64,000 bases of DNA from Algorimicrobium sediminis (GCF_042684585.1 NZ_JBHULS010000002.1:62001-126000); one strand, 5' to 3'; counted from the first letter of the stretch, positions 8,431 through 17,579 are shown. The notes: generated by a model from the letters alone, not told the origin. Made by a program: numbers and translations.

Positions 8431-8952
8431 ATGAAAAAAACATTTACCATATCGGTTTTTACCGAAAACAGCATTGGGATGATGAACCGTGTCACCATCA
8501 TTTTTACCCGAAGACACTTAAACATTGATAGTATTACTGCATCAGAATCTGAAGTAAAAGGCGTATTCCGCTACACCATTGTTTTACGCACAACAAAAGA
8601 ACAGGCAGACAAAGTTATTGGCCAATTAGAGAAACTTATTGATGTGCTAAAGGCTTTCGTTCATGAAGAATCGGAGATTGTACATCAAGAAATAGCGCTG
8701 TACAAAATTAAAACAAACGCAGTAGCTAACACCGATTTGGAGCAGGTAGTTAGAAGGCATCACGCCCGAATTCTTACAGTAGATTCGCAATTTATGGTTA
8801 TTGAAAAAACGGGACATGCCCCAGAAACCCAATTATTATTCCAACACCTAAAACCTTTTGGCTTACTGGAATTTGTACGCTCTGGACGTGTAGCAATAAC
8901 AAAACCCATGAAAGCATTTAGCACCTATTTAGAAGAACTAAAAGCATTGTAA
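8431..8952 (+). CDS. ilvN: Acetolactate synthase small regulatory subunit
   Basis: Regulatory partner of IlvB that confers activity and feedback inhibition by branched-chain amino acids. The 173 residues start with an ACT domain (FTISVFTENSIGMMNRVTIIFTRR, residues 4-27) and continue with the ALS_ss_C type C-terminal domain, the usual IlvH/IlvN layout. It sits 6 bp after ilvB, so the two subunits should be made in step. Confidence 0.92.
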   Translation: MKKTFTISVFTENSIGMMNRVTIIFTRRHLNIDSITASESEVKGVFRYTIVLRTTKEQADKVIGQLEKLIDVLKAFVHEESEIVHQEIALYKIKTNAVANTDLEQVVRRHHARILTVDSQFMVIEKTGHAPETQLLFQHLKPFGLLEFVRSGRVAITKPMKAFSTYLEELKAL

Positions 8953-8985
8953 AAAGTAGTTATCACAACAAAAACAAAAAAAAAT

Positions 8986-10029
8986 ATGGCAACAATAAAT
9001 TTTGGCGGCGTTTTAGAAAACGTTGTTAAACGCGAAGAATTTTCAGTAAAAAAAGCGCAGGATGTATTAAAAAACGAAACGGTAGCAGTAATAGGCTACG
9101 GTGTTCAAGGACCGGGACAAGCTTTAAATTTAAGAGATAATGGTATTTCTGTTATTGTGGGTCAGCGCAAAGGCACAAACAGTTGGAAAAAAGCCTTGGC
9201 CGATGGTTGGGAAGAAGGCAGAACACTTTTTGAACTAGAAACCGCCTGTAAAAAGGGAACAATAATTATGAATCTCCTATCCGATGCCGGACAAATTCAA
9301 GCTTGGGATGGCATGAAAAAACAGCTAACCAAAGGAAAAGCACTTTATTTTTCGCACGGATTTGGTGTTACCTTTCATAAAAAAACAGGTATTGTGCCGC
9401 CGCCAGATATCGATGTAGTTTTAGTGGCCCCAAAAGGCTCTGGCACCTCCTTAAGAAGTTTATTTTTAAAAGGGCAAGGCTTAAATTCCAGCTATGCTGT
9501 ATTTCAAGACGCCACCGGAAAGGCCCAGCAACGGGTTTTGGCATTAGGAATAGCCATTGGTTCAGGCTATTTGTTTGAAACCACTTTTCAAAAAGAAGTC
9601 TACAGCGATTTAACAGGAGAACGCGGTGTTTTAATGGGTGCTATTGCCGGAATTTTTGAAGCCCAATTCAAGGTTTTACGCCAGCGTGGCCACTCGCCTA
9701 GCGAAGCTTTTAACGAAACCGTAGAAGAATTTACACAAAGCTTAATGCCGCTAATTGCAGATAATGGTATGGACTGGATGTTTGCCAATTGTTCTACCAC
9801 AGCCCAACGCGGCGCCTTGGATTGGAAAGGCAAATTTAGAGATGCAACCATACCTGTTTTAAACAATTTATATGATAGCGTGGTATCTGGCAAAGAGGCA
9901 GAAATAGTAATTGAGGCCAATAGCCAAGCAAATTACCGTACAAAACTAGAGGCTGAATTAGCCAACATGCGAAACAGTGAATTATGGCAAACCGGATTAG
10001 AAGTCCGAAAATTAAGACCCAAAAAATAA
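8986..10029 (+). CDS. ilvC: Ketol-acid reductoisomerase
   Basis: NADPH- and Mg-dependent isomeroreduction of acetolactate/acetohydroxybutyrate. The 347 residues have the Rossmann motif GYGVQGPGQALNLRDNG near residue 37 and the metal ligands D208 and E212 in EVYSDLTGERGVL. The protein is slightly longer than the common 330-residue class I enzymes but much shorter than the ~490-residue class II ones, and has insertions seen in Bacteroidota versions, as I recall them. The stop overlaps the ilvA start as TAATG. Confidence 0.93.
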   Translation: MATINFGGVLENVVKREEFSVKKAQDVLKNETVAVIGYGVQGPGQALNLRDNGISVIVGQRKGTNSWKKALADGWEEGRTLFELETACKKGTIIMNLLSDAGQIQAWDGMKKQLTKGKALYFSHGFGVTFHKKTGIVPPPDIDVVLVAPKGSGTSLRSLFLKGQGLNSSYAVFQDATGKAQQRVLALGIAIGSGYLFETTFQKEVYSDLTGERGVLMGAIAGIFEAQFKVLRQRGHSPSEAFNETVEEFTQSLMPLIADNGMDWMFANCSTTAQRGALDWKGKFRDATIPVLNNLYDSVVSGKEAEIVIEANSQANYRTKLEAELANMRNSELWQTGLEVRKLRPKK

Positions 10030-11273
10030 TGACATTACTAGAACAAATATACCAAGCAAAAACCCGTATACAAACCGTAGCCCTACAGACACCACTTATG
10101 AAGAATGAAAACCTGAGCAATGAATTTTCTGCTCAAGTTTGGCTTAAACGCGAAGATTTACAACCTGTGCGCTCCTACAAATTACGGGGCGCATACAACA
10201 AAATAGTGTCGCTTACAGACCAAGAAAAAGAAAAAGGTGTTGTTTGTGCCAGTGCCGGAAATCACGCTCAAGGTGTAGCCTATGCCTGCCACAAATTAAA
10301 TATTAAGGCAACCATTTTTATGCCCATAACCACACCGGCACAGAAAACAAAACAGGTTAAACTTTTTGGAAAAGATAAGGTAGAAATTATTTTATCGGGC
10401 GATACATTCGACGAATCTTTTGAGGAAGCAACCCGCTTATGTTTAAAACGTGAAGCTATTTTTATTCACCCCTTCGATGACGAAAAAGTTATAGCGGGGC
10501 AAGGCACTGTTGGTTTAGAGTTATTAAACGACGCACAAGCACCCATCGACTATTTGTTTGTGCCCATTGGCGGCGGTGGTTTAGCGGCGGGCGTAAGCAC
10601 GGTTTTTAAGCAGTTAAGCCCACAAACTAAAATAATTGGCGTAGAACCTGCCGGGGCGCCCTCCATGAAGCAATCCATAGAAAAAGGGACCAATACCACT
10701 TTGAAAAATATAGATAAATTTGTTGATGGCGCATCGGTAAAGCGCGTAGGAAACAAAACATTCGAAATTTGCAAAGACAGTTTAGATGGTATCATCCTGG
10801 TTCCTGAAGGTAAAATTTGCACCACCATATTGCGATTACATAATGAAGAAGCCATAGTTGCCGAACCGGCTGGCGCCCTAACCATTGCTGCTCTAGATTA
10901 TTACAAAGAAGCCATAAAAGGCAAACATGTTGTTTGTGTGGTAAGTGGCGGTAATAATGATATTTCTAGAACCGAAGAAATAAAAGAACGCTCCTTGTTG
11001 CACGAAGGTTTAAAACATTATTTTTTAGTGCAATTTCCGCAGCGACCTGGTGCTTTAAAAGCATTTGTAAATGATATTTTAGGACCCGATGATGACATAA
11101 CTTATTTTCAATTTTCTAAAAAAAACAACCGCGAAAGTGGGCCTGCGGTGGTAGGAATTGAATTAAAAAAACAAGCTGATTTTCAAAAAATAAAAGACCG
11201 GTTAAACGAAAAAAAATTCAGTTATTTATATTTAAATAACAATGCCGCTTTGTTTACCACTTTAATTTTATAA
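10029..11273 (+). CDS. ilvA: Threonine ammonia-lyase (threonine deaminase)
   Basis: Converts threonine to 2-oxobutyrate, the entry step specific to isoleucine. The chosen ATG overlaps the ilvC stop (TAATG); an in-frame ATG 45 bp earlier lies inside ilvC and adds no conserved residues. The 414 residues contain the PLP lysine K51 (SYKLRGAYNK), the glycine loop GGGGLAAG, and a single C-terminal ACT-like regulatory domain (KHYFLVQFPQRPGALKAFVNDIL), so it is the short Bacillus-like biosynthetic form with one regulatory domain. Its presence at the operon's end fits the Ile-only leader peptides. Confidence 0.93.
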   Translation: MTLLEQIYQAKTRIQTVALQTPLMKNENLSNEFSAQVWLKREDLQPVRSYKLRGAYNKIVSLTDQEKEKGVVCASAGNHAQGVAYACHKLNIKATIFMPITTPAQKTKQVKLFGKDKVEIILSGDTFDESFEEATRLCLKREAIFIHPFDDEKVIAGQGTVGLELLNDAQAPIDYLFVPIGGGGLAAGVSTVFKQLSPQTKIIGVEPAGAPSMKQSIEKGTNTTLKNIDKFVDGASVKRVGNKTFEICKDSLDGIILVPEGKICTTILRLHNEEAIVAEPAGALTIAALDYYKEAIKGKHVVCVVSGGNNDISRTEEIKERSLLHEGLKHYFLVQFPQRPGALKAFVNDILGPDDDITYFQFSKKNNRESGPAVVGIELKKQADFQKIKDRLNEKKFSYLYLNNNAALFTTLIL

Positions 11274-11302
11274 GCCAAAACGAGCCGTATTAAACGCTTT
11301 TA

Positions 11303-11362
11303 GCACGCTCCATAAATGGTAAATTACAGTAATATTTCAATTAAACCATATGGGGAGCGTGC
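11303..11362. repeat. Inverted repeat after ilvA
   Basis: GCACGCTCC at 11303-11311 is exactly complementary to GGAGCGTGC at 11354-11362, with an inner ATGGT/ACCAT pair. There is no T tract, so a plain terminator is unlikely; it may be an RNA 3'-end structure. Function unknown. Confidence 0.35.
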
Positions 11363-11443
11363 GCATGAGGCAGCCTAAAAAAATGTAAATGGATTTTTAT
11401 AAATATGAGATTCCGTAAAAAGAAATAAATTAAAATATGTAAT

Positions 11444-11474
11444 TTAGGGTCTGTTTTAAAAACAGGCTCCCTAA
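11444..11474. repeat. Hairpin in ilvA-TMEM175 spacer
   Basis: TTAGGG/CCCTAA and CTGTT/AACAG form an interrupted stem around an A-rich loop. It could be the end structure of the ilv transcript but lacks a downstream T run. Confidence 0.35.
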
Positions 11475-11571
11475 TAGTGCGGCACTTTTTAGTCTATTTT
11501 TAGGTTAATATCAAACATATTAGGCCGCCAAAACAAGGCAAAACAAAGAAAAAATTACTAAAAATATCTGG

Positions 11572-12144
11572 ATGAAAACAGGACGATTAGAAGCATTTAG
11601 CGATGGTGTTCTTGCCATAATAATTACCATTATGGTTTTAGGTATGAGCGCACCAGAGGGGTATCATTTTGAAGCTTTAAAGCCTGTTATACCTAGTTTT
11701 TTAACCTATGTTTTAAGTTTTATTTATGTGGGTATTTACTGGAACAACCATCACCACTTATTTCAGGCTGTTAATCGGGTTAACGGTAAAATTTTATGGG
11801 CTAATTTAAACTTGTTACTGTGGCTGTCACTTTTTCCCTTTGCTACAGACTGGTTGGGAAAAAACCATTTTGAGGCCAACCCCTCTGCCATTTATGGTCT
11901 TGTTTTACTTTTAGCCGCCATAGCATTTAAAATTTTGGTAATCTGTGTTATTAAAAGTGATGGTAAAGATTCACATATTGGACGCATTTACAAGAAAGAC
12001 AAACGCATGAACTGGTCCTTAATATTGTATGCCGCTGGTGTTTTACTATCGTTTCTATTTCCAATTGTTAGCCTTTGTATTTATTTAGGGGTTGCCCTTA
12101 TGTGGATTGTACCCGACCCACGCATAGAAAAAACCATAAAGTAA
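11572..12144 (+). CDS. TMEM175/DUF1211 family membrane protein
   Basis: Probable potassium channel of the bacterial TMEM175 family. The 190 residues begin with RLEAFSDGVLAIIITIMVL, which is the family's signature (R...FSDGV followed by a pore-lining helix), and contain about six hydrophobic segments in all, as expected of one bacterial repeat unit that assembles as a tetramer. The HHHLF segment after helix 2 is also a usual feature. It stands alone, with no neighbour pointing to a role. Family call is firm; channel activity is inferred from studied relatives. Confidence 0.85.
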   Translation: MKTGRLEAFSDGVLAIIITIMVLGMSAPEGYHFEALKPVIPSFLTYVLSFIYVGIYWNNHHHLFQAVNRVNGKILWANLNLLLWLSLFPFATDWLGKNHFEANPSAIYGLVLLLAAIAFKILVICVIKSDGKDSHIGRIYKKDKRMNWSLILYAAGVLLSFLFPIVSLCIYLGVALMWIVPDPRIEKTIK

Positions 12145-12305
12145 GCAACAAAAAACAAAAAAAACAAACATGGGTAAACGCGCAATAGAGGCATGGATAC
12201 CTTACAAAAAATTAGCTTTATAAAAATTTAATAGGGCTTTAATTAAGACAGCCTGATTAAATTGAATGATTAACAGAATACTTAATAAATTATTTTCAAA
12301 AAAAT

Positions 12306-13196
12306 ATGTCGAATATCAAACTAATTATCGAAGAACGAGCAGCCAACATAGGAAATTTTATGGTAGGGCGTTTATTACCATTCAGACAAAAACGCATGGT
12401 AGGACCTTTCATTTACATAGATCACATGGGCCCTGTAAGATTGAATGAACGTGAAAATTTTGATGTCCTGCCGCATCCACATATTGGACTCTCTACCCTT
12501 ACCTTCTTATTTGAAGGCAGTATTATGCACCGCGATGCCTTGGGAAATGAATTAGAAATAAAACCTGGCGCCGTAAACTGGATGACGGCAGGAAAAGGTC
12601 TTGTCCATTCGGAACGCACACCAGAACACTTGCGCAACTCGCCGTTATTTATGCATGGTTTACAAATTTGGGTAGCCCTACCAAAACATTTGGAACAAAT
12701 GGAACCTGAATTCTCGCATATTACGGCTGCAGAAATTCCAAGTTGGACAGAAGGCGACTTACAATTTAAGCTTATAGCCGGAGAGGCACTTGGTAAAAAA
12801 TCGCCAGTTCCGGTTTTTAGCAAATTATTTATGATAGAAATAAAAAGCAAATCTGAACAAGTTGTAAATATTGGCAAGGAACTTTTTGGCGAAGCAGGAT
12901 TATATATCCTAGAAGGTGGTATTGAAAGTGACGGACACCTGTTTGAGCCTAAACAATTATTGGTAGCAAACGATAGCACACTTTGCGAATTCACCATCCA
13001 AGAAAATAGTACCATTTATATTTTTGGCGGCGAGCCTTTCCCAGAAGAACGCTTTATTGATTGGAATTTTGTGTCGTCAGACAAATCATTAATAGCGGCA
13101 GCAAAGGAGAAATGGAAAAACCAATCTTTCGCAAAAATTAAAGGCGACGACACGGAGTTTATTCCGTATCCAACCTTTAACAGCAGACTTAAATAA
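12306..13196 (+). CDS. Pirin family bicupin protein 1
   Basis: Cytosolic bicupin. The 296 residues contain the pirin metal site: HPHIGLSTLTF, then IMHRD, then VNWMTAGKGLVHSE, giving three His and one Glu ligand in the N-terminal cupin, plus a second cupin domain toward the C-terminus. Some pirins act as quercetin 2,3-dioxygenases or redox-sensitive regulators; which applies here cannot be told. The start was chosen by the usual pirin beginning. A GNAT gene follows after 7 bp, so the two are probably co-transcribed. Two further pirins lie within 12 kb. Confidence 0.88.
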   Translation: MSNIKLIIEERAANIGNFMVGRLLPFRQKRMVGPFIYIDHMGPVRLNERENFDVLPHPHIGLSTLTFLFEGSIMHRDALGNELEIKPGAVNWMTAGKGLVHSERTPEHLRNSPLFMHGLQIWVALPKHLEQMEPEFSHITAAEIPSWTEGDLQFKLIAGEALGKKSPVPVFSKLFMIEIKSKSEQVVNIGKELFGEAGLYILEGGIESDGHLFEPKQLLVANDSTLCEFTIQENSTIYIFGGEPFPEERFIDWNFVSSDKSLIAAAKEKWKNQSFAKIKGDDTEFIPYPTFNSRLK

Positions 13197-13203
13197 AATT
13201 TAT

Positions 13204-13521
13204 ATGAAAACAACATACAGCAACATACCATTAGTTAAAAATGACGCTAAAAAACGTTTTGAAATTGTGGTAAACGGGTTTTTTGCTTTTATAGATTACA
13301 AAACAATTGGAAACGACATCGCGTTAATTCATACCGAAACAGATCCCGAGTTACAGGGAAAAGGCGCTGCCAGTGCAGTGGTTGAAAAAACATTGCAATA
13401 TTTAGATAAACACAACATTAGCTTACACCCTTTTTGCCCCTATGTGTTTGCCTTTATTAAAAAGCATCCCGAATGGAAACGTATTGTTAGCCCCAAGTTT
13501 AATGGCTATAACAACTTATAG
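13204..13521 (+). CDS. Small GNAT-type N-acetyltransferase, copy 1
   Basis: 105-residue single-domain acetyltransferase of the YjdJ/Gtn type. It has the acetyl-CoA binding stretch ELQGKGAASAVVEKTL near residue 49 and ends with the conserved 'PFCPYVFAFIKKHPEW'. Substrate unknown. It sits 7 bp after pirin 1. A second copy at 22728-23045 differs at only three nucleotides, one changing Thr4 to Ala, so the pair is a very recent duplication or is kept alike by gene conversion. Confidence 0.88.
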   Translation: MKTTYSNIPLVKNDAKKRFEIVVNGFFAFIDYKTIGNDIALIHTETDPELQGKGAASAVVEKTLQYLDKHNISLHPFCPYVFAFIKKHPEWKRIVSPKFNGYNNL

Positions 13522-13659
13522 CTATCCAACACGTAAACGCTAGCATGGGTATGGCCCAACCTGTACGCCCTATTAGGTAATAAAAAAACGCTGTAACCAA
13601 ATAACACCTAAGAGCAAACATTCAGCTGGTTTGTAGTTTGTTAGGGTTTTAGTTTTGCT

Positions 13660-15765
13660 TTAACCTGTAAAAGTAGTGTGTTTTTCAATGCCCAATTTTT
13701 TCATTTTTGCAAACAAGGTTTTTGCATTCATTTGTAAAACTTCGGCAGCACCGCCTCTACCACTTACTTTGCCATTTGTATGCTGTAAAATTTTTATGAT
13801 ATGTTGCCTCTGTACCGCTTCAAATGTTAAAAAATTGGTATTATTTACCATATTGTTATTAGTAGGCAACCAACTACCAGCATGTAAGGTGGTACCGTTT
13901 TCTAAAATAACAGCGCGTTCAATTAAGTTTTCTAACTCTCTAATATTTCCAGGAAAATCGTATGCCAGCAGGCCATTAATTGTTTTTTTAGACAGACGCT
14001 TAAAGGATTTGCCTGCTTTTGCCGAATATTTTTCAAGAAAAAATTGCGCTAACAATGGAATATCTTCTTTTCTGCCACGAAGCGGTATGTTGTAAATAGG
14101 GAATACATTAAGCCTGTAGTACAAATCCTCTCTAAAACTCCCTTCTTTTATCATATCTTCCAAGCGTCTGTTTGTGGCAGCAATTACGCGAACATTCACT
14201 TTAATAGTTTTAGTGCCACCAAGTTCATCAAATTCACCTTCTTGTAAAACACGTAAAAGTTTGGCTTGCAAATCGATAGGCATTTCACCTATTTCATCAA
14301 GAAAAATTGTGCCTTCATCGGCTAAAGTAAATTTGCCAACTTTATCTGCAACCGCTCCCGTAAAGGCCCCCTTTTTGTGTCCAAACAATTCACTTTCTAT
14401 TAATTCTTTAGGTAATGTGGCGCAATTTACTTTTATAAGTGGCCTGTTTTTTCGCAGACTATTATCGTGCAGAGCGCTTGCCAATAACTCCTTTCCTGTG
14501 CCAGACTCTCCTGTTATTAATACAGTTGTATCTGTGGGAGCCACCAGCTTAACTTGGGCCAATACTTTTTCGTATACATCACTTTTACACACAATATTAT
14601 TAGCGTTTATTTTGCCGCTAATCTCTTCTTTCAAATATTCGTTTTCGTCTTCTAACCTGTTTTTTAAAAATTTAATTTCTTCTAGTGCTTGGTACAACTT
14701 TAAGTCGCGCTCTTTTCGTTTGGTTATATCGCGTACTACAGCGCAGTTAATATCTTGCCCTTCATAATGCATATAATTAGCCACAATATCCACAGGAAAC
14801 CGAGTGCCGTCCTTTTTGGTTAAAATCCATTCCATCTGCACGGACCTTTTTTCAATAATTTCAGCAAAATGAGCTTCCCACCACTCTTTAGTAACTCCGG
14901 TATCTAGTTCGAAAATAGTAGCCTGATTTAATTTGCTTTTGGAATAACCCAAGGTGTTTGCAACAGAATTGCTATACTCCAAAAGTTTCCCCGATCGGCT
15001 GTAAACAAAAACCAAGTCTTCTGCATTATCAATTACATTTTTAAAAAAGTTAAGTTTTGTTTCTTTTTTAGTTTGCTCGGTTACGTCCTGATACACACCA
15101 ATTACTTCAAAAACCTTATCGCCTTTTAAAATAGGTTTTAAAATGGTCCTAATAAACCTGCTAGGGGTTTCTTTTGTTTCAAACACGACATCTAGAGGCA
15201 GGCCTTTTCTGGTTGTTTGAATAAAACCGTTTCTAAAGCCTGCTTCATCCTTAAAATACTGCAGCATCTTACTAGGATGAAAAGCTTCTTTGTTATGGAT
15301 ACCAAACATACTGAAAGCCTCTTTTGTAACAATAAGCGACCCATCCTGAAGATTTAGCTTCCAGCCACCAACCTTGGCAATAGACTCTACGTTGTTAATT
15401 AAACTTTTATAGAAACTAGAGGACGAGATATCGTTCATGATAGCACAAACCATTTCTTTTCTGTTATTTGAGAAAAATTGCGCAAAAACCTCTACTTCAT
15501 AAAACGCTCCAGTTTTCTTTTTGTGAATTGCCTGAAAACTATCCTGTTTATTTTTTTTCAAACCATCCCAATGCATCTGCCAACTCTCTGGAGTTACGGT
15601 TGTATTAATATCAAAGATAGTCAGTTTTGTTAGTTCGCTACTTTTATAACCAACACGCTCACAGAATTTTAAGTTTCCATACACCAATTTTCCGCTTTCA
15701 GTTGCCCAAAATACTTCGTAAGGCAACACATCTAGTAGCCATTCTTTTACTAAACCTATTTCCAT
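13660..15765 (-). CDS. PAS-domain sigma-54-dependent transcriptional activator
   Basis: Enhancer-binding activator of RNA polymerase with sigma-54. The 701 residues have three PAS-type sensor domains (about 10-115, 125-232, 240-352), a short coiled coil, then the AAA+ domain with Walker A GESGTGKE (419-426), the sigma-54 contact loop GAFTGA (466-471) and Walker B FLDEIGEM (488-495), and a Fis-type helix-turn-helix at the C-terminus (GRGGAAEVLQMNAKTLFAKMKK). No receiver domain, so the signal is probably a ligand or redox change sensed by the PAS domains. It is divergent from the cluster beginning at 15947, which has a -24/-12 promoter, and is the obvious candidate regulator of it. Confidence 0.93.
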   Translation of the reverse strand: MEIGLVKEWLLDVLPYEVFWATESGKLVYGNLKFCERVGYKSSELTKLTIFDINTTVTPESWQMHWDGLKKNKQDSFQAIHKKKTGAFYEVEVFAQFFSNNRKEMVCAIMNDISSSSFYKSLINNVESIAKVGGWKLNLQDGSLIVTKEAFSMFGIHNKEAFHPSKMLQYFKDEAGFRNGFIQTTRKGLPLDVVFETKETPSRFIRTILKPILKGDKVFEVIGVYQDVTEQTKKETKLNFFKNVIDNAEDLVFVYSRSGKLLEYSNSVANTLGYSKSKLNQATIFELDTGVTKEWWEAHFAEIIEKRSVQMEWILTKKDGTRFPVDIVANYMHYEGQDINCAVVRDITKRKERDLKLYQALEEIKFLKNRLEDENEYLKEEISGKINANNIVCKSDVYEKVLAQVKLVAPTDTTVLITGESGTGKELLASALHDNSLRKNRPLIKVNCATLPKELIESELFGHKKGAFTGAVADKVGKFTLADEGTIFLDEIGEMPIDLQAKLLRVLQEGEFDELGGTKTIKVNVRVIAATNRRLEDMIKEGSFREDLYYRLNVFPIYNIPLRGRKEDIPLLAQFFLEKYSAKAGKSFKRLSKKTINGLLAYDFPGNIRELENLIERAVILENGTTLHAGSWLPTNNNMVNNTNFLTFEAVQRQHIIKILQHTNGKVSGRGGAAEVLQMNAKTLFAKMKKLGIEKHTTFTG

Positions 15766-15869
15766 AATTTTCTTCTATTACACCAAATTTTATGCGATAA
15801 AAATAACAAAATATTTCTCATATAATAGAAAATTCTTAAAAATGATACTATTTAACAACTTCAAAATAC

Positions 15870-15900
15870 ACACAATTAATTGATTTACAATGTATTGTGT
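15870..15900. promoter_or_regulatory. Possible activator-binding inverted repeat
   Basis: ACACAAT and ATTGTGT face each other across 17 bp, with an inner ACAATGTATTGT dyad. It lies just upstream of the -24 element; enhancer sites are usually farther away, so the role is uncertain. Confidence 0.3.
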
Positions 15901-15903
15901 TTT

Positions 15904-15919
15904 TGGCACGCGTTTAGCC
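15904..15919 (+). promoter_or_regulatory. Sigma-54 (-24/-12) promoter
   Basis: TGGCACG followed by TAGCC places GG (15905-15906) and GC (15917-15918) exactly 12 bp apart, as required for sigma-54. The -24 half is a perfect match to TGGCAC; the -12 half matches at the essential GC. Start of transcription would be near 15930, 17 bp before the exported-pirin gene and opposite the sigma-54 activator gene. Confidence 0.7.
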
Positions 15920-15946
15920 TAAAGTAAAGCAACAAGAAATAACATT

Positions 15947-16822
15947 ATGAAACGTAAAGATTTTTTAAAAACATCAGTTTCGGGCAGCATCGCCACCTTT
16001 TTAGGCCTTACCGCCCTTGCAAAAACTAACAAGCCAACAGATAACGCACCGCTAAAAAACAGCGTTGGGCATAATCATTTACCTAATAAAGAAACAAAAA
16101 CTATGAACACTATTTTACACAAAGCAAACACCAGAGGTGACGCCAATCATGGTTGGTTACACTCTAAACACACGTTTAGTTTTGCAAATTATCACAATCC
16201 AGAACGCATGAATTTTGGCGTGCTACGTGTACTAAACGACGATGTAGTATCGGGAAACATGGGATTTGGCACACACCCCCACAGAGATATGGAAATCATT
16301 TCTATTCCGTTGGAAGGCGACTTAAAGCACGCCGACAATATGGGTAATGAAGCCATTATAAAGTCTGGCGACATTCAAGTAATGAGTGCCGGAACAGGTG
16401 TTACGCATTCAGAATACAACAACAACCCAAACAAACCTGTGAAATTTTTACAAATTTGGGTATTTCCTAATAAACGGCATGTAACGCCTCGTTACGATCA
16501 AATAACCTTACGCCGTGCAGACCGCAAAAATAAACTGCAGCAAATACTATCGCCTAACACCAACGATGCTGGTGTTTGGATTCACCAAAACGCTTGGTTT
16601 AACCTTACAGACCTAGACCGTGGTAAAAACCTACAATATACTGTTCAAGATCCAAAAAATAACGGTGTCTATGCTTTTATTGTTAAAGGCGACGCTACAA
16701 TTAATGGTCAAGATTTAAACCAACGTGATGGGTTTGGTATGTGGAACACAGACACTGTAAAAATTACAGCCAATAGTAACGCCGAAATATTACTAATGGA
16801 AGTTCCAATGGAATTAAGTTAA
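15947..16822 (+). CDS. Exported pirin family protein 2 (Tat-like signal)
   Basis: Bicupin of the YhhW/quercetinase branch of the pirins. From residue 53 it reads like a whole cytosolic pirin (MNTILHKANTRGDANHGWL..., metal ligands in HPHRDMEIISIPL, LKHAD and TGVTHSE). In front is an added N-terminus, MKRKDFLKTSVSGSIATFLGLTALA, which resembles Bacteroidota Tat signals (RRDFLK) with Lys for the first Arg. An internal ATG at 16103 would give the cytosolic form. Export would suit a folded metalloprotein. It is the first gene after the sigma-54 promoter and heads the cluster. Enzyme activity is not proven by sequence. Confidence 0.85.
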   Translation: MKRKDFLKTSVSGSIATFLGLTALAKTNKPTDNAPLKNSVGHNHLPNKETKTMNTILHKANTRGDANHGWLHSKHTFSFANYHNPERMNFGVLRVLNDDVVSGNMGFGTHPHRDMEIISIPLEGDLKHADNMGNEAIIKSGDIQVMSAGTGVTHSEYNNNPNKPVKFLQIWVFPNKRHVTPRYDQITLRRADRKNKLQQILSPNTNDAGVWIHQNAWFNLTDLDRGKNLQYTVQDPKNNGVYAFIVKGDATINGQDLNQRDGFGMWNTDTVKITANSNAEILLMEVPMELS

Positions 16823-16876
16823 AAATCAATAATAAATAAACAACAACCGTCTAAAAAGACAAAAATTAAATTAAAC

Positions 16877-17566
16877 ATGAAAGCAATTAAATTAACATTC
16901 GTATTAGTATTAGCAATTACATTACAAGCAATTGCTCAAAAACCAAGTCCTGAATTATTAGACCCTACTAACCACTCGTTAGTACTCATTGACCACGAAG
17001 GCCAGATGGCTTTTGCCACCAACAGCATAGACCCAGTAGAATTACGTAACAACGTGGGATTGGTATCTGGAACAGCAAAAATCTTTAACATCCCTACCGT
17101 AGTTACAACCGTTGCAGAAGAATCATTTAGCGGACCTGTTTTTCCAGAAATTATAGAATTCTTCCCTAATAACAAGGAATACATTGACAGAACTACTATG
17201 AACACTTGGGAAGATGAGAATGCCTACAAAGCCATTATAGGAAAAGGGAAAAAGAAAATTGTAATGGCTGGATTATGGACCAGTGTATGTGTTGTTGGAC
17301 CAGTACTATCAGCCATAAATGATGGTTACGAAGTATATGTAATTACAGATGCTTCAGGCGATATTTCTAAAGAAGCACACGATATGGCTATCGATAGAAT
17401 GGTACAAGCAGGCGCTAAACCTATCACATCTTTACAATATTTGTTAGAACTACAACGAGATTGGGCAAGAAGTGAAACATACGAAGCTGTAAACCAACTA
17501 GCAATGCGCTTTGGTGGTGGCTACGGACTAGGAATCCAGTACGCTCGTAAAATGTTAAAGCACTAA
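16877..17566 (+). CDS. Exported isochorismatase-family hydrolase
   Basis: Cysteine hydrolase of the isochorismatase/YcaC fold. The 229 residues begin with a Sec signal peptide (MKAIKLTFVLVLAITLQAIAQ). The catalytic Asp is D39 (VLIDHEGQMAF) and the nucleophile is C138 (AGLWTSVCVVG), with a Lys expected between them. Such proteins cleave amides, nicotinamide or vinyl ethers; YcaC-like members have no known substrate. Export is unusual for the family but common in Bacteroidota. It follows the exported pirin by 54 bp and is probably in the same transcript. Confidence 0.85.
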   Translation: MKAIKLTFVLVLAITLQAIAQKPSPELLDPTNHSLVLIDHEGQMAFATNSIDPVELRNNVGLVSGTAKIFNIPTVVTTVAEESFSGPVFPEIIEFFPNNKEYIDRTTMNTWEDENAYKAIIGKGKKKIVMAGLWTSVCVVGPVLSAINDGYEVYVITDASGDISKEAHDMAIDRMVQAGAKPITSLQYLLELQRDWARSETYEAVNQLAMRFGGGYGLGIQYARKMLKH

Positions 17567-17579
17567 ACCAACAATCTAT

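Noticed and set aside
9984..10028. Upstream in-frame start for ilvA
   Set aside because: Lies inside ilvC, adds 15 residues with no similarity to threonine deaminase; the TAATG overlap start fits operon structure.
12266..12448. 60-residue frame overlapping the start of pirin 1
   Set aside because: Different frame from a clearly conserved pirin and low-complexity; a shadow.
13676..14767. Plus-strand frames of 139 and 197 residues opposite the sigma-54 activator
   Set aside because: Antisense to the conserved AAA+ domain; serine- and leucine-rich mirror frames without homology.
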